Assembly: GCA_934358495.1 (NCBI GenBank) | Contig: CAKRKO010000008.1 | Location: 1 to 52,793 of the forward strand | From: an uncultured Eubacterium sp. | GTDB lineage: Bacteria; Bacillota; Clostridia; Lachnospirales; Lachnospiraceae | Length of the DNA: 52,793 nucleotides | Direction of reading: 5' to 3' | The notes under the pieces: model-generated | What the model saw: only the letters and a program-made list of their open reading frames with translations | What the model was told of the DNA's origin: nothing | The model's database searches: none | Program-made: the position numbers and the translations under genes | In this document: in pieces, positions 1 through 8,810 of the stretch | How the letters are laid out: each line of letters begins with the position of its first letter | Position numbering within the stretch: the first letter of the stretch is position 1

Positions 1-188
1 CCAAATGGAATCTTGCGGCCCGGGTTCACCAGCGTATTAAATTCATCCACTACTTCGCCACCTTTAACCTTCAGCGCTGAAATCTCAATCACTTCATCAT
101 AGTTCGGCGAGATTCCAGTCGTCTCAAGGTCAAAGATGACATAGTCTGGTGTGTATTTATTAATCAGAGTTCCTTTCTGTGTGGACAT
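1..188 (-). CDS. DEDDh 3'-5' exonuclease (DnaQ/PolC epsilon-like), N-terminal part
   Basis: Partial gene running off the left edge; about 62 codons are visible from ATG at 188. The N terminus contains VIFDLETTGISP, the ExoI motif of DnaQ-type proofreading exonucleases, where D and E bind the catalytic metals, followed by DEVIEISALKV. This fold removes nucleotides from DNA or RNA 3' ends. The missing C terminus decides between a stand-alone exonuclease, a DinG-type helicase fusion and a PolC-type protein. The call is certain at superfamily level only. Confidence 0.8.
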   Translation of the reverse strand, partial: MSTQKGTLINKYTPDYVIFDLETTGISPNYDEVIEISALKVKGGEVVDEFNTLVNPGRKIPF

Positions 189-309
189 GAATATCACTAC
201 TTTCTGGTTTAACATATATTTGCCAGTACGATTCAGACTTTTTCAATAACTGAATCTGAATTCAAACCTTTTTTCGTATCTTATCATATCCCTATTTAAA
301 GTACAATCA

Positions 310-2343
310 TCAATAATTCATCCTTGCAATCACAAGAAAAATCGCAATTCCACATATTATCAATGAAATAAAAATAGCAGGCATCTTTCGTTTTGTCATA
401 CGTGTTATCAAACTGATCAGCAGACAGCTTCCAATTGCAACCACCAAATATATTCCAACATATCCAATCCACCACAACCACACAGGTATACTTAAAGGAA
501 ACTGTGACAGATATGTAATGCAATAAACTGACAGCCGCGTTCCTCCAAATATTCCTACTGACCGGATTCTTATATATGCAATTACAAACATCACAGACAT
601 CAAAAGCAATGCATAGCATACCGTCACCACAAGCTTACAACGCGATACTTCCGCAAAACCTTTTTTTGAAATTTTCTGCATCGTGTCCATTCCAGTCGTA
701 TATTCCAAAGTAAAAAAATCAGCACTCACAAGCGATAAAATAAAAATCAGAATTGCAACACCCGCGATGCGCCAGATTTTTCCTTCCGAACCAAACCAAT
801 GATTCCAGGTACACTGATCTACATATTCAATCTGCATGTCCCCGTCTTCATAACTCAAATTATTTAAGTCATAATATTGTTCTTCTGCCTGTGCCAGCGC
901 TTCCAGAAATGTGTCATTTACTGTCAGTCTTTCCTGCGCAGCAATCAGTAATTCCTGACTGATCTCACCATTTGTATACTGCTCCTGATATTGTTCCAGC
1001 TCTTTTGCATTATCCAACAAATGCTTTTTTTGATTTCTGAAATAGTCTTCCTTTTCCTCCGACAACTCTCCCACCAGTTTCTCAGAAATTTTCCGATAGC
1101 TTCGCTCCACCGGTGTCAGCGTAACTGTCTGGAAAGAAAACAATGCCGACTCTAATATGATAAAAAGAATCAGAAAAACGATTCCTTTGCTTCCGATCAG
1201 AAGTTTGTAACTTTCGTGATTCCACAAAGTATTCTTACGCTTTCTAAACGATTCTGGAATATGTATTTTTTTACTATTTTTAACTATCAACTGATCCGCT
1301 TTTTTCTTTGTATGTTTAGCCTTTATATTATCCGGGACAGTTGTTTTTCCCAGATAAAAAAAATTTCCAGATGACTCCCGAAATGTTCCTTCCTGCATGA
1401 TTCTGAATCCGATATATTCGCATAATACAGTCACACTTATGCCGGTTATCAGTAAAACCCATACACGATTTACCGGCCAACCTGCTATATTCACATTCGT
1501 ATAATCTGAAAAAACGCCTGACGTATCCCAGATTGCAGCTAAATTTATTTCTCTGATTGGCCAGAAATATGACTCTTCTCCTATTTTTCTATATGCAGCT
1601 GTTTCACATAATATAATACCCGCCGAAATCCCGATTAACGGAATCATTTGTCGACTTATGATTCCAATTAACATAACCACACACGCAAAGGTAAATACTG
1701 CAAAAACTTTCCATACCAATACGTCTGTCAGAAATTGCAAAACACTGATTCTATATGGGCTTGAGATATAGCCAGATACGCTTTGTAAAGACCGTCCCAC
1801 TGGTCCGATTTTTGAATAAAATAAACTTCTTATTATTGCGCCGATAAAAAAACAGATTGTTATCACAACAACTCCACAAAATAAAGTCATCTGCTTTGCT
1901 ATCATTAATTTCCCGATACCATATTTTGTAGGACGCAACAGCCTGTACATTTCCTCTTCCTGTTCCTGCGCAAACAAATAGCAGATAAACATCACAACAG
2001 TTGCTGCCAGAAAAATTTCTGTCCATTTGAAGTCTGTAGCCATTCGAATACCTTCTGATGATGCATGGGTAACTTTTATTCCCCATAATCTGCTGTAAAC
2101 CTGACTGTTTTTTTCCAGATTGCGCTTTGAATAAGAATTCTCATTCTGATACAGTACATTTGACGACAAATCCTGTGTCTGCTCATCCACATATTCCAGC
2201 CAGGTTTCATACTCCATCTGATTTTCTTCTATCTCCGGCTTCGGGAGAAAAAGTACATAGCATCCAAAGAGGATTAAAAAAATCACCCAAAACCACTTTC
2301 TGGAAAATAGTTTTTCCCATTCAAATTGAAAAAGCTTACTCAT
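310..2343 (-). CDS. ABC-2-type transporter permease, large (677 aa)
   Basis: Multi-pass membrane protein: TM segments near residues 20, 120, 155, 215, 240, 305 and 395 and a C-terminal cluster from about 530. A long hydrophilic, glutamate-rich loop (about 420-520) lies between the halves, as in ABC-2 permeases with a large extracytoplasmic domain. I chose ATG 2343 (MSKLFQFEWEKL) over an upstream ATG at 2385 because it overlaps the ATPase stop by 8 bases and follows a GGGAGA ribosome binding site; the extra 14 residues lie inside the ATPase gene. It is the last gene of the sigma-factor cluster and probably partners the ATPase. Substrate unknown; lantibiotic/bacteriocin immunity-type and antibiotic-export permeases share this architecture. 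Confidence 0.8.
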   Translation of the reverse strand: MSKLFQFEWEKLFSRKWFWVIFLILFGCYVLFLPKPEIEENQMEYETWLEYVDEQTQDLSSNVLYQNENSYSKRNLEKNSQVYSRLWGIKVTHASSEGIRMATDFKWTEIFLAATVVMFICYLFAQEQEEEMYRLLRPTKYGIGKLMIAKQMTLFCGVVVITICFFIGAIIRSLFYSKIGPVGRSLQSVSGYISSPYRISVLQFLTDVLVWKVFAVFTFACVVMLIGIISRQMIPLIGISAGIILCETAAYRKIGEESYFWPIREINLAAIWDTSGVFSDYTNVNIAGWPVNRVWVLLITGISVTVLCEYIGFRIMQEGTFRESSGNFFYLGKTTVPDNIKAKHTKKKADQLIVKNSKKIHIPESFRKRKNTLWNHESYKLLIGSKGIVFLILFIILESALFSFQTVTLTPVERSYRKISEKLVGELSEEKEDYFRNQKKHLLDNAKELEQYQEQYTNGEISQELLIAAQERLTVNDTFLEALAQAEEQYYDLNNLSYEDGDMQIEYVDQCTWNHWFGSEGKIWRIAGVAILIFILSLVSADFFTLEYTTGMDTMQKISKKGFAEVSRCKLVVTVCYALLLMSVMFVIAYIRIRSVGIFGGTRLSVYCITYLSQFPLSIPVWLWWIGYVGIYLVVAIGSCLLISLITRMTKRKMPAIFISLIICGIAIFLVIARMNY

Positions 2344-3088
2344 TCTCCCGACCTGCCTTTTCGCCAAAATAATACATATATACATCTTCCAATGTTATAT
2401 TATTTTGAGAGTGAGTCATCTGCAATTCCTGAATCATTCTCTTTCCTGTATCTTTGCGAATGATCCGGCCTTTTTTCAATAAAATCATTTCCTTTGCGAT
2501 TGATTCCACATCAGAAATTACATGCGTGGCAATCAATATAATTTTATCTGACGCTGCTTCCAAGATTAATCTTCTCACCAAAATTCGCTGTTTTGGATCT
2601 AATCCGGCCGAAGGTTCATCCAACACTATTATTTTAGGATTTCCAAGCAACGCCTGGGCCAGAAGCAATCTCTGTTTCATTCCACCGGAAAAAGTTTTAA
2701 TCTTCTGCTCAGCCTGTTCTGTAAGTTCTACCCGTGTAAGCAACTTTTGTATTTGTTTTTCTGCCTGATCTGATTCCATCCCTTTTAACACTGCCATATA
2801 CTCTAAAAATCGTTGTGCCGTAAAAAACGGATAAAAGATTTGTTGCTGGGGCATATACCCCAGCAACTCACGATATTTCTGTCCCATATCAGATATAGGG
2901 CTGCCATCAAAAAGAATCTCTCCATCTGTTTGCATCAGATTCCCAACAAGAATATTCATCAGTGTGCTCTTTCCTGCTCCATTTGGTCCAAGCAAACCAT
3001 ATATTCCGGGTGTGAAAGACATTGAAATATGATCCAACACCTGTTTTTCTCCATATGTCTTAGAAATATTACAAATTTTCAGTTCCAT
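2336..3088 (-). CDS. ABC transporter ATP-binding protein
   Basis: A 250-residue nucleotide-binding domain of usual length: Walker A GLLGPNGAGKST (31-42), Q-loop around GYMPQQQ, signature FSGGMKQRLLLAQAL, Walker B IIVLDEPSAGLDP and switch histidine in IATHVISD. It powers the permease that follows, and the 8-base overlap implies coupled translation. The SAGLDP form is typical of CcmA/NatA-type exporters joined to ABC-2 permeases. An AAAGGA ribosome binding site precedes ATG 3088. The gene lies just after a small secreted protein, so export of or immunity to a peptide is possible but unproven. Confidence 0.92.
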   Translation of the reverse strand: MELKICNISKTYGEKQVLDHISMSFTPGIYGLLGPNGAGKSTLMNILVGNLMQTDGEILFDGSPISDMGQKYRELLGYMPQQQIFYPFFTAQRFLEYMAVLKGMESDQAEKQIQKLLTRVELTEQAEQKIKTFSGGMKQRLLLAQALLGNPKIIVLDEPSAGLDPKQRILVRRLILEAASDKIILIATHVISDVESIAKEMILLKKGRIIRKDTGKRMIQELQMTHSQNNITLEDVYMYYFGEKAGRENE

Positions 3089-3099
3089 AATAAATCCTT

Positions 3100-3570
3100 T
3101 TACGATCTAAATGACACACCTGATGTACTTCCACCATTGCATGATAAACCATGCTCACCTGTTACTGTTTTTGCATTATAAGATAAACCCGAATATGTAT
3201 GCGAATATGATCCACTTCCACCTTTCTTATATGTTCCCACTTGCACGCCTTGATATTTTGCTGAATTAGAAAATGTAGCAGAACCTTTTACCGTTAAATA
3301 TTTTTGTTTAGAATCTGCACTCGTTGTTCCATCCTTATATAAAGATGTACTAAAAGAAGTAGTAATTGTAATACTTTTTCCACTCATTGTCCCAATTCCA
3401 GTCATTTTAAATTTATTTCCTGCATTATCTGTTGCTGTTCCTGTTGCTGTCGTTGAATAACGTGGTGTCATTTTAGATTCATCCGCACTTGCTGCCTGTG
3501 CAGAGAATGGTGTTAATAACATTGATGTTGCCATAATTGTAGAAATAATTTTTTTTCTTATTTTTTTCAT
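3100..3570 (-). CDS. Small secreted protein of unknown family (156 aa)
   Basis: Clear Sec signal peptide: charged MKKIRKKI, hydrophobic core, then FSAQAASA with likely cleavage after AQA (about residue 27). The mature part, about 130 residues, is Ser/Thr/Gly-rich with low hydrophobicity and a beta-sheet look, and has one Cys near the C terminus (LSCNGG). A strong ribosome binding site (CGAGGAGAAAG) precedes ATG 3570, and the ATPase starts only 11 bases downstream. A small exported protein immediately before a dedicated ABC transporter resembles lactococcin-972-type arrangements, but I see no family motif and do not assign a bacteriocin function. Confidence 0.7.
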   Translation of the reverse strand: MKKIRKKIISTIMATSMLLTPFSAQAASADESKMTPRYSTTATGTATDNAGNKFKMTGIGTMSGKSITITTSFSTSLYKDGTTSADSKQKYLTVKGSATFSNSAKYQGVQVGTYKKGGSGSYSHTYSGLSYNAKTVTGEHGLSCNGGSTSGVSFRS

Positions 3571-3649
3571 TTTCTTTCTCCTCGTTTTTTGACTTAGTTT
3601 TTTACAAATTTATTTTTTATATTTTTATCAGATGCCTTTTCTCCCCTCC

Positions 3650-5131
3650 TTATTCCGCTGACAGTAAAAACTCTGCTTTATCTAAGTTTCCTGCGTAATA
3701 ATCATCTTTCTGTATCTTGTAAATACCATGATGATCGCCGTCAACCATATCTCCAATAAAAAAGACTTGCGTCTCACCAAGGAATCGGAAGGTGACATAT
3801 TTTGTATCCTGATACAAGATTTCACTTTTTCCTGTATCCAGATGATATAATTGAATCTCTGCATTCTCGCCATCATCACAATAGGTCAGGTAAATCAGTT
3901 CGTTGCCATCATGCACATATTTTTTTACTGTTCCAAAACTCATCATTGGAAAACTTCCATTTCCAATGTCCATCAATTTCTCCGGTTCCTTTTCGGATAA
4001 TTTCCAACGCCACAATTTTGTATCTTTGATATCGCCCTCTTTTTCATCCATAGAGAATAAAATAATATCTCCTTCATACCAGTCAAGAATACTGTATGGT
4101 GTATGAAATCCCTGTACGGTTCCTTTCTGGTCATACCACAATTCACATGTCTGTTCTGCAAGTGTAGTTACATCACCAGTATCGCAGTTCATGACCAATA
4201 TAGAATATGTGCAGTCGGTCATATAATATTGCGCATATTCCACATAAAATGCTGACAGTGATTCTTTCCAGGAATCCTGCATCTGATCTTCTGGAACAGA
4301 CTCCCGCATTTCTTTTAATTGTTCCACAAAAACCGCATCATTCAGTTTCTGTTCAAATTCCAGACCCGTTAAAACTTCCGGAGCTTCTTTTTTTACCATG
4401 ATGATTTTATCTCCACTGATTAATGAAAGTTCCAGTTCTGTATCTGTTGCTGCACCGGTTGCTTCTGCCAGCACTTCTTTTTCACCGCCTTCCAGATCCA
4501 CGCACATAATCTGAGTCATGGTCTCCGGATTGCTGTAAACAGTTTCTGATTGCCCTTCTGCATTCTCAAAATATTCATTTTCACTGTATTGGATCTGAAA
4601 GTAAGCTTTTCCATAAGCATAGTAAATATCTTCATATTCCAAATCCAGATTACCATCTTCCTGTTTATTTTTTCCAAAATCACGGCTGTCTATCGTAGCC
4701 AGCACTTTTCTGGATGTTCCGTTCATTTCCATCCGGATCAGATCATAACTGTTCGTCTGATGGTCCTTACGTATTGCATAGAGATTCCCATTATATGCAG
4801 CAAATCCGCTAAAATTTACAGCATACGAACCGCAGTTTTTATTCTGATGCAAGCAATTTGCCTTATCACAAATGTAATAGCTCTTCCCGGTTTCATAATC
4901 CAGATACTTCATTTTCCCATTATCCAGATAAAAAATCCCAGTCTGATTCACATCCAGATAGTAAGCCCCGCTGTCATTGGATCCTCTGACGATTTCATTG
5001 GTGCGGATTGTTGCACTCACTTCCTTCATACTGTCCTCTCTCTTCCTGACACAAAATAGTACACCTCCAATAACTGCAACTGCTATGACCAGCAAAATCA
5101 ATATTTTTCTACTTATTCTTCGTTTTTTCAT
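3650..5131 (-). CDS. Membrane-anchored extracytoplasmic protein, propeller-like (493 aa)
   Basis: Basic N terminus, one TM helix (about 9-27), then a large outside domain with repeated blocks of the type 'YY..G..YF' and 'Y..D..TG', as in DUF5050-like beta-propellers. A compact C-x4-C-x-H-x4-C motif sits at residues 88-100 (C88, C93, H95, C100), which could bind a metal or form disulfides. It lies between the putative anti-sigma gene and the small secreted protein. Such proteins are frequent partners of sigma/anti-sigma pairs in Lachnospiraceae, but I know of no assigned activity. A sensor or scaffold role outside the membrane is inference. Confidence 0.65.
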   Translation of the reverse strand: MKKRRISRKILILLVIAVAVIGGVLFCVRKREDSMKEVSATIRTNEIVRGSNDSGAYYLDVNQTGIFYLDNGKMKYLDYETGKSYYICDKANCLHQNKNCGSYAVNFSGFAAYNGNLYAIRKDHQTNSYDLIRMEMNGTSRKVLATIDSRDFGKNKQEDGNLDLEYEDIYYAYGKAYFQIQYSENEYFENAEGQSETVYSNPETMTQIMCVDLEGGEKEVLAEATGAATDTELELSLISGDKIIMVKKEAPEVLTGLEFEQKLNDAVFVEQLKEMRESVPEDQMQDSWKESLSAFYVEYAQYYMTDCTYSILVMNCDTGDVTTLAEQTCELWYDQKGTVQGFHTPYSILDWYEGDIILFSMDEKEGDIKDTKLWRWKLSEKEPEKLMDIGNGSFPMMSFGTVKKYVHDGNELIYLTYCDDGENAEIQLYHLDTGKSEILYQDTKYVTFRFLGETQVFFIGDMVDGDHHGIYKIQKDDYYAGNLDKAEFLLSAE

Positions 5132-5165
5132 CTTCTTTTTTATTCTCTCTTTTCCATTACTTTAT

Positions 5166-5744
5166 TTACTTCACAAGCGACAGATAGATATCTCTTGCTT
5201 CTTCCATACTGAAAGCGTTCGCAATCTGATACATATTGCCGTTCTTTTCCCAGATGATTCCGAAGGTGTCTCCTTCTTCTATCTCCCAATATGTTCCATA
5301 CATGCCTTCCTGTCTCGTAATCGTTCCTTCTGCCTCTATTGTCAGTTCCTTACCACTTCCATCATTGGTATAATTACTTTGCTGAAACAGCCATATCGTA
5401 TCTCCATTCGCATTATTTAATTCATACAAGCGGAAGTTTTCATTTTCTATTTCCACACTCTTCAGCTGGATATTTTCCGGTAATCCTGAAAAGTCAGGAT
5501 TGGCCAGTTTCTTTTCAGCCGAAGCCGGAAATATCATATGTTCTATCTGTGAAAAAGCTGATTTCAATGTGGCCTGTACCTCAGAATTGGTTCCTGTGAT
5601 CAGTATCGCACAGGCAATCATTGCTGCCATAGTCAGATATTTGATGTTCTTTTTATTCGTATTTTTTTTCCAGTTTTCTGCTTCCAGCACATATTTATCG
5701 TCAATCCATGTCATTGCCCGAAACATTTTTCCATACTCACGCAT
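5166..5744 (-). CDS. Putative membrane-anchored anti-sigma protein (DUF4367-like)
   Basis: A short cytoplasmic N terminus (MREYGKMFRAMTWIDDKYV), one TM helix (about residues 40-55), then an outside domain of roughly 130 residues ending in FGIIWEKNGNMYQI and MEEARDIYLSL, which resembles DUF4367 C-terminal domains. I chose ATG 5744, eight codons inside the longest frame, because GGAGG sits at ideal spacing before it. It follows the sigma-factor gene by about 100 bases. By analogy with ECF pairs, the cytoplasmic tail would hold the sigma factor and the outer domain would sense the signal. The tail lacks a ZAS zinc motif, so this rests on context. Confidence 0.6.
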   Translation of the reverse strand: MREYGKMFRAMTWIDDKYVLEAENWKKNTNKKNIKYLTMAAMIACAILITGTNSEVQATLKSAFSQIEHMIFPASAEKKLANPDFSGLPENIQLKSVEIENENFRLYELNNANGDTIWLFQQSNYTNDGSGKELTIEAEGTITRQEGMYGTYWEIEEGDTFGIIWEKNGNMYQIANAFSMEEARDIYLSLVK

Positions 5745-5850
5745 GCCTTTTCCTCCTCGATAATACAATCGATCTCTTTTATAATTAAACCTTCCGCAAA
5801 TACAGTATTCAAATCAGTTACTGAGTCTCTGTACTTTCCATATTTCCCCG

Positions 5851-6501
5851 CTATATGTAAATTTCTTCTTTTTCCAGATGTTTCTTTAATTTTTTGCGGA
5901 TTCGCCCCAGTTTTACTGAAACATGGTTTTTGCTGTAACCAAAATCTGCTGCAAGTTCTTCAATCGGATCTGCATACCAGTATCGTCGCACAAATAAAGC
6001 CCTGTTTTCCGTGTCCAGTGTTTTCAGAAACTGATTCATAATTTCTGCCAGCTCCAGTTCATCGTAATCATTTTTTGCCGGTAGCAGACACGCATCCAGT
6101 TCTTCCTGAAGCGATAACACTGTACCATGTCTTTTCTGAGATGTATAATATTCCAGTCGTTTTAACGCCAGATTTCTCGCAATTTTACAGATATACGCCT
6201 GTAACGACTGCGGTCTCTCCGGAGGAACCGTATTCCACACCCCGAGATAAACGTCATTCATGCATTCTTTCACATCCTCCTGATCCTGATTCAGAATCTG
6301 ACCGATCAGTCTGCTGCACAATTTTCCATAAGCCTCTTCCATATCGGAAAATGCATCTTCTGACCGAGCAAATAATTTTGCTATTATTTTCTGCTCCAGA
6401 CTTACTTTGTCCTGTGCCTGTTGTTCCGGCTTTTTTTTCTCCTGCAATTCTCTATGTTTCACAAACGCGCCCTCGTAAAAACTCTTTTCAAAAACAATCA
6501 T
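5851..6501 (-). CDS. ECF-like sigma-70 family RNA polymerase sigma factor
   Basis: 216 residues. Region 2 appears around EDAFSDMEEAYGKLCSRLI...DVKECMNDVYLGVWN (about 48-95) followed by SLQAYICKIARNLALKRLEYY. Region 4 is near the C terminus (LFVRRYWYADPIEELAADFGYSKNHVSVKLGRIRKKLKK), with a helix-turn-helix for -35 recognition. It lacks regions 1 and 3, as ECF factors do. The ribosome binding site is weak (GAGGAA about 14 bases upstream). It heads a leftward cluster with the anti-sigma candidate, the propeller-like protein, the secreted protein and the ABC pair, and probably autoregulates that cluster; I could not identify its promoter motif. Confidence 0.88.
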   Translation of the reverse strand: MIVFEKSFYEGAFVKHRELQEKKKPEQQAQDKVSLEQKIIAKLFARSEDAFSDMEEAYGKLCSRLIGQILNQDQEDVKECMNDVYLGVWNTVPPERPQSLQAYICKIARNLALKRLEYYTSQKRHGTVLSLQEELDACLLPAKNDYDELELAEIMNQFLKTLDTENRALFVRRYWYADPIEELAADFGYSKNHVSVKLGRIRKKLKKHLEKEEIYI

Positions 6502-6599
6502 TATCCAAACAAATATTCCTCATCTTTTGTATTGCACCCAGATAATTTATGTTTTCACTTTATAAGTACGATTTTATCCAAAGAAATGACAAAAGAACA

Positions 6600-6669
6600 G
6601 AAAAAAACGATTGATTTATGATGTTCTCTCAATCTTTTTCAGAGACACATCTTTTATCAATCGTCTTTT
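6600..6669 (-). terminator. Intrinsic terminator of the MacAB-like operon
   Basis: Stem of ACGATTGAT (6607-6615) and ATCAATCGT (6656-6664) with an inner TTCTCT/AGAGA pairing. On the minus strand the stem is followed by seven T residues. It lies just beyond the permease stop at 6691 and separates this operon from the sigma gene. Confidence 0.75.
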
Positions 6670-6690
6670 TATTTCTTATTCCATATTTAA

Positions 6691-8016
6691 TTACTCATAT
6701 CTCAATGCATCAATTACTTCCATTTTTGCTGCTTTTTTTGCCGGATAAGATCCGAAGAACACACCGATCAGCATTGAGAAGCATACGGAAAGGATGATTG
6801 CTAATACAGACGGATGTACATTCATGATAATATAACCTGCATAATCGCTGTAGTAACTGTTGATGACAAGCATCGCCACTTTTCCGAGGATAAATCCAAA
6901 CAGGATTCCAATCAAAATTCCAATGATTCCACCAACGAGGCAAAGTACCACAGACTCGATCAGGAACTGCTGCTTGATGGCCTTATTTTTGGCACCCAGC
7001 GCTTTTCGGATGCCGATTTCCTTTGTTCTTTCCGTGATAGACACCAGCATGATATTCATGACACCAACGCCACCAACGATCAGGGAAATTGCTGCAATAA
7101 AGGAAATTGCCACGGTTACTACATTAATGACCGTATTAATAATGCCCATATCCGAAGACATATTGTATGTTGTGACCTGCCATTTTTCATTTTTCGCATA
7201 TTTGTCTGCAAAAAAGCTCTGAATATCTGTTTCTGCCTGATTTTGATCCGCACCTGTTTTTAAAAGGACACTTATATACGTATATCCATTGGTCGCTTCA
7301 CTATGGTTTAATTTGTTTGCAGTTGCGGCAGGAATATACATGGTAGTGCTGCGGTCTTTTTCCGGAATCGTCGTATCCTGTTTACCGAAAATGGCAGCAT
7401 TATATTCATACACACCTACTACTGTAAATTCATAAGAATACCCATCACTTCCACTGTAAATGATCTGCTGTCCGATAGGATCTTCACTGCCGAAATAATA
7501 GGATGCCATCGTATCAGATACAACACATACACGCTTCTCCTTTTTCATATCCTGCTTTGTCAGATTACGACCACGAAGAATATTAAGTTTCATATACTCA
7601 AGTTCTTCTTTGGTAGTTCCTGTTGCGTCCACATTCGCATATTTATCACTGTTTTTGTAAATCTGACCACTGCCAAGATAAGCTGAAATACCAAAACCTG
7701 CGATTTCGTCCGGATAGGTTTCCTGTAATTCATCCAACATATCCTGCGTAATATAATCATCCGCTGTCATCTTCGGATATTCCCAGTTTGACCAGTCCGC
7801 ATCATCCTCCGGATAAATAGCATCCACACTGGCGCTGATACTGTTTCCACCAAGGGAGTTTAATGTAGCATTCAACGTTGATTTGATGGATGTTCCGATG
7901 GTCGTGATCGTGATAACCGCAGAAATACCGATGATGATTCCAAGCATAGTCAGCAGGGAACGCATTTTATTAGAAAGAAGGTTCTGAAAGGCTTCTTTGA
8001 TATTCTCTATCAGCAT
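6691..8016 (-). CDS. MacB-like ABC transporter permease (FtsX fold)
   Basis: 441 residues with the MacB layout: TM1 near 20-40 (SLLTMLGIIIGISAVITI), a large extracytoplasmic MacB_PCD domain (about 45-300), then three TM helices (about 300-435) containing SLIVGGVGVMNIMLVSITERTKEIGIRKALGAK, the hallmark FtsX segment. It overlaps the ATPase gene by 7 bases, so they are translationally coupled. With the adaptor upstream it forms a Gram-positive MacA/MacB-type exporter of the kind linked to peptide, antibiotic or siderophore efflux. The substrate cannot be read from sequence. Confidence 0.93.
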   Translation of the reverse strand: MLIENIKEAFQNLLSNKMRSLLTMLGIIIGISAVITITTIGTSIKSTLNATLNSLGGNSISASVDAIYPEDDADWSNWEYPKMTADDYITQDMLDELQETYPDEIAGFGISAYLGSGQIYKNSDKYANVDATGTTKEELEYMKLNILRGRNLTKQDMKKEKRVCVVSDTMASYYFGSEDPIGQQIIYSGSDGYSYEFTVVGVYEYNAAIFGKQDTTIPEKDRSTTMYIPAATANKLNHSEATNGYTYISVLLKTGADQNQAETDIQSFFADKYAKNEKWQVTTYNMSSDMGIINTVINVVTVAISFIAAISLIVGGVGVMNIMLVSITERTKEIGIRKALGAKNKAIKQQFLIESVVLCLVGGIIGILIGILFGFILGKVAMLVINSYYSDYAGYIIMNVHPSVLAIILSVCFSMLIGVFFGSYPAKKAAKMEVIDALRYE

Positions 8017-8792
8017 ATCATTCCCTCCTCTCCGATTTCTGGCTTATCGCATCCATCATTCATCTTGTGATGCTCTGACAAATCACAGCCTTTTTCTGTT
8101 TTTCTGCTGTCAGATACGATCATACCATCATTTAATGTGACAATTCGCTCGGTCTCTGCAGCCAATTCCTTTGAATGCGTGATCAGTACGACTGTTTTTC
8201 CCTGTTCTTCATGAAGCTTGTGAAAAATATCCATGATCATATGACCGGTCTGGGAATCCAGCGCACCGGTCGGTTCATCTGCCAGAATGATCGATGGATC
8301 ATTGATCATTGCCCGGGCAATCGCAATCCTCTGCTTTTGTCCGCCGGACAACTCATTTGGACGGTGCGTGGCACGGTCTGCCATTCCCACCAGTTCCAAC
8401 ATCTGCATACCGATTTCTTTTACATTTTTCGGACGGTGTTCACTGTACATCAAAGGCAATGTTACATTTTTTAAGGCATTTGCTCTCGGAATCAGATTAA
8501 AATTCTGAAACACAAAGCCAATTTTTTCATTCCGCATGACACTTCGCACGGTGTCATCCATGCTGTTGACATCCTCGCCTTCCAGAAAATAGTTTCCGGA
8601 AGTCTGACGATCCAGAATACCCATAATATTCATCAGCGTACTTTTTCCGGAACCGGATTCTCCTACAATAGAAACAAATTCCTCTCTTTTGACATCAAGA
8701 TTGATTCCATGCAAAATCTCCAATTCATTCGGCTGGCCAATGTAATATGTCTTCACGATCTGTTCCATGCGGATCATAATTTCATTTGACAT
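8010..8792 (-). CDS. MacB/LolD-type ABC transporter ATP-binding protein
   Basis: 260 residues. Walker A GESGSGKST (44-52), signature ELSGGQKQRIAIARAM, Walker B ILADEPTGALDSQTG, switch His in VLITHSKELA. The DEPTGALD sequence is characteristic of the LolD/MacB/FtsE branch. About 30 residues after the core form a charged tail. GGAGG precedes ATG 8792. It lies between the adaptor (18 bases upstream) and the permease (overlapping), so the three form one transport complex. Confidence 0.95.
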   Translation of the reverse strand: MSNEIMIRMEQIVKTYYIGQPNELEILHGINLDVKREEFVSIVGESGSGKSTLMNIMGILDRQTSGNYFLEGEDVNSMDDTVRSVMRNEKIGFVFQNFNLIPRANALKNVTLPLMYSEHRPKNVKEIGMQMLELVGMADRATHRPNELSGGQKQRIAIARAMINDPSIILADEPTGALDSQTGHMIMDIFHKLHEEQGKTVVLITHSKELAAETERIVTLNDGMIVSDSRKTEKGCDLSEHHKMNDGCDKPEIGEEGMIC

Positions 8793-8810
8793 GTATAAAA
8801 ACCTCCATGA

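Noticed and set aside
4550..5059. 169-codon plus-strand frame opposite the propeller-like protein
   Set aside because: Hydrophobic low-complexity shadow of the opposite coding strand.
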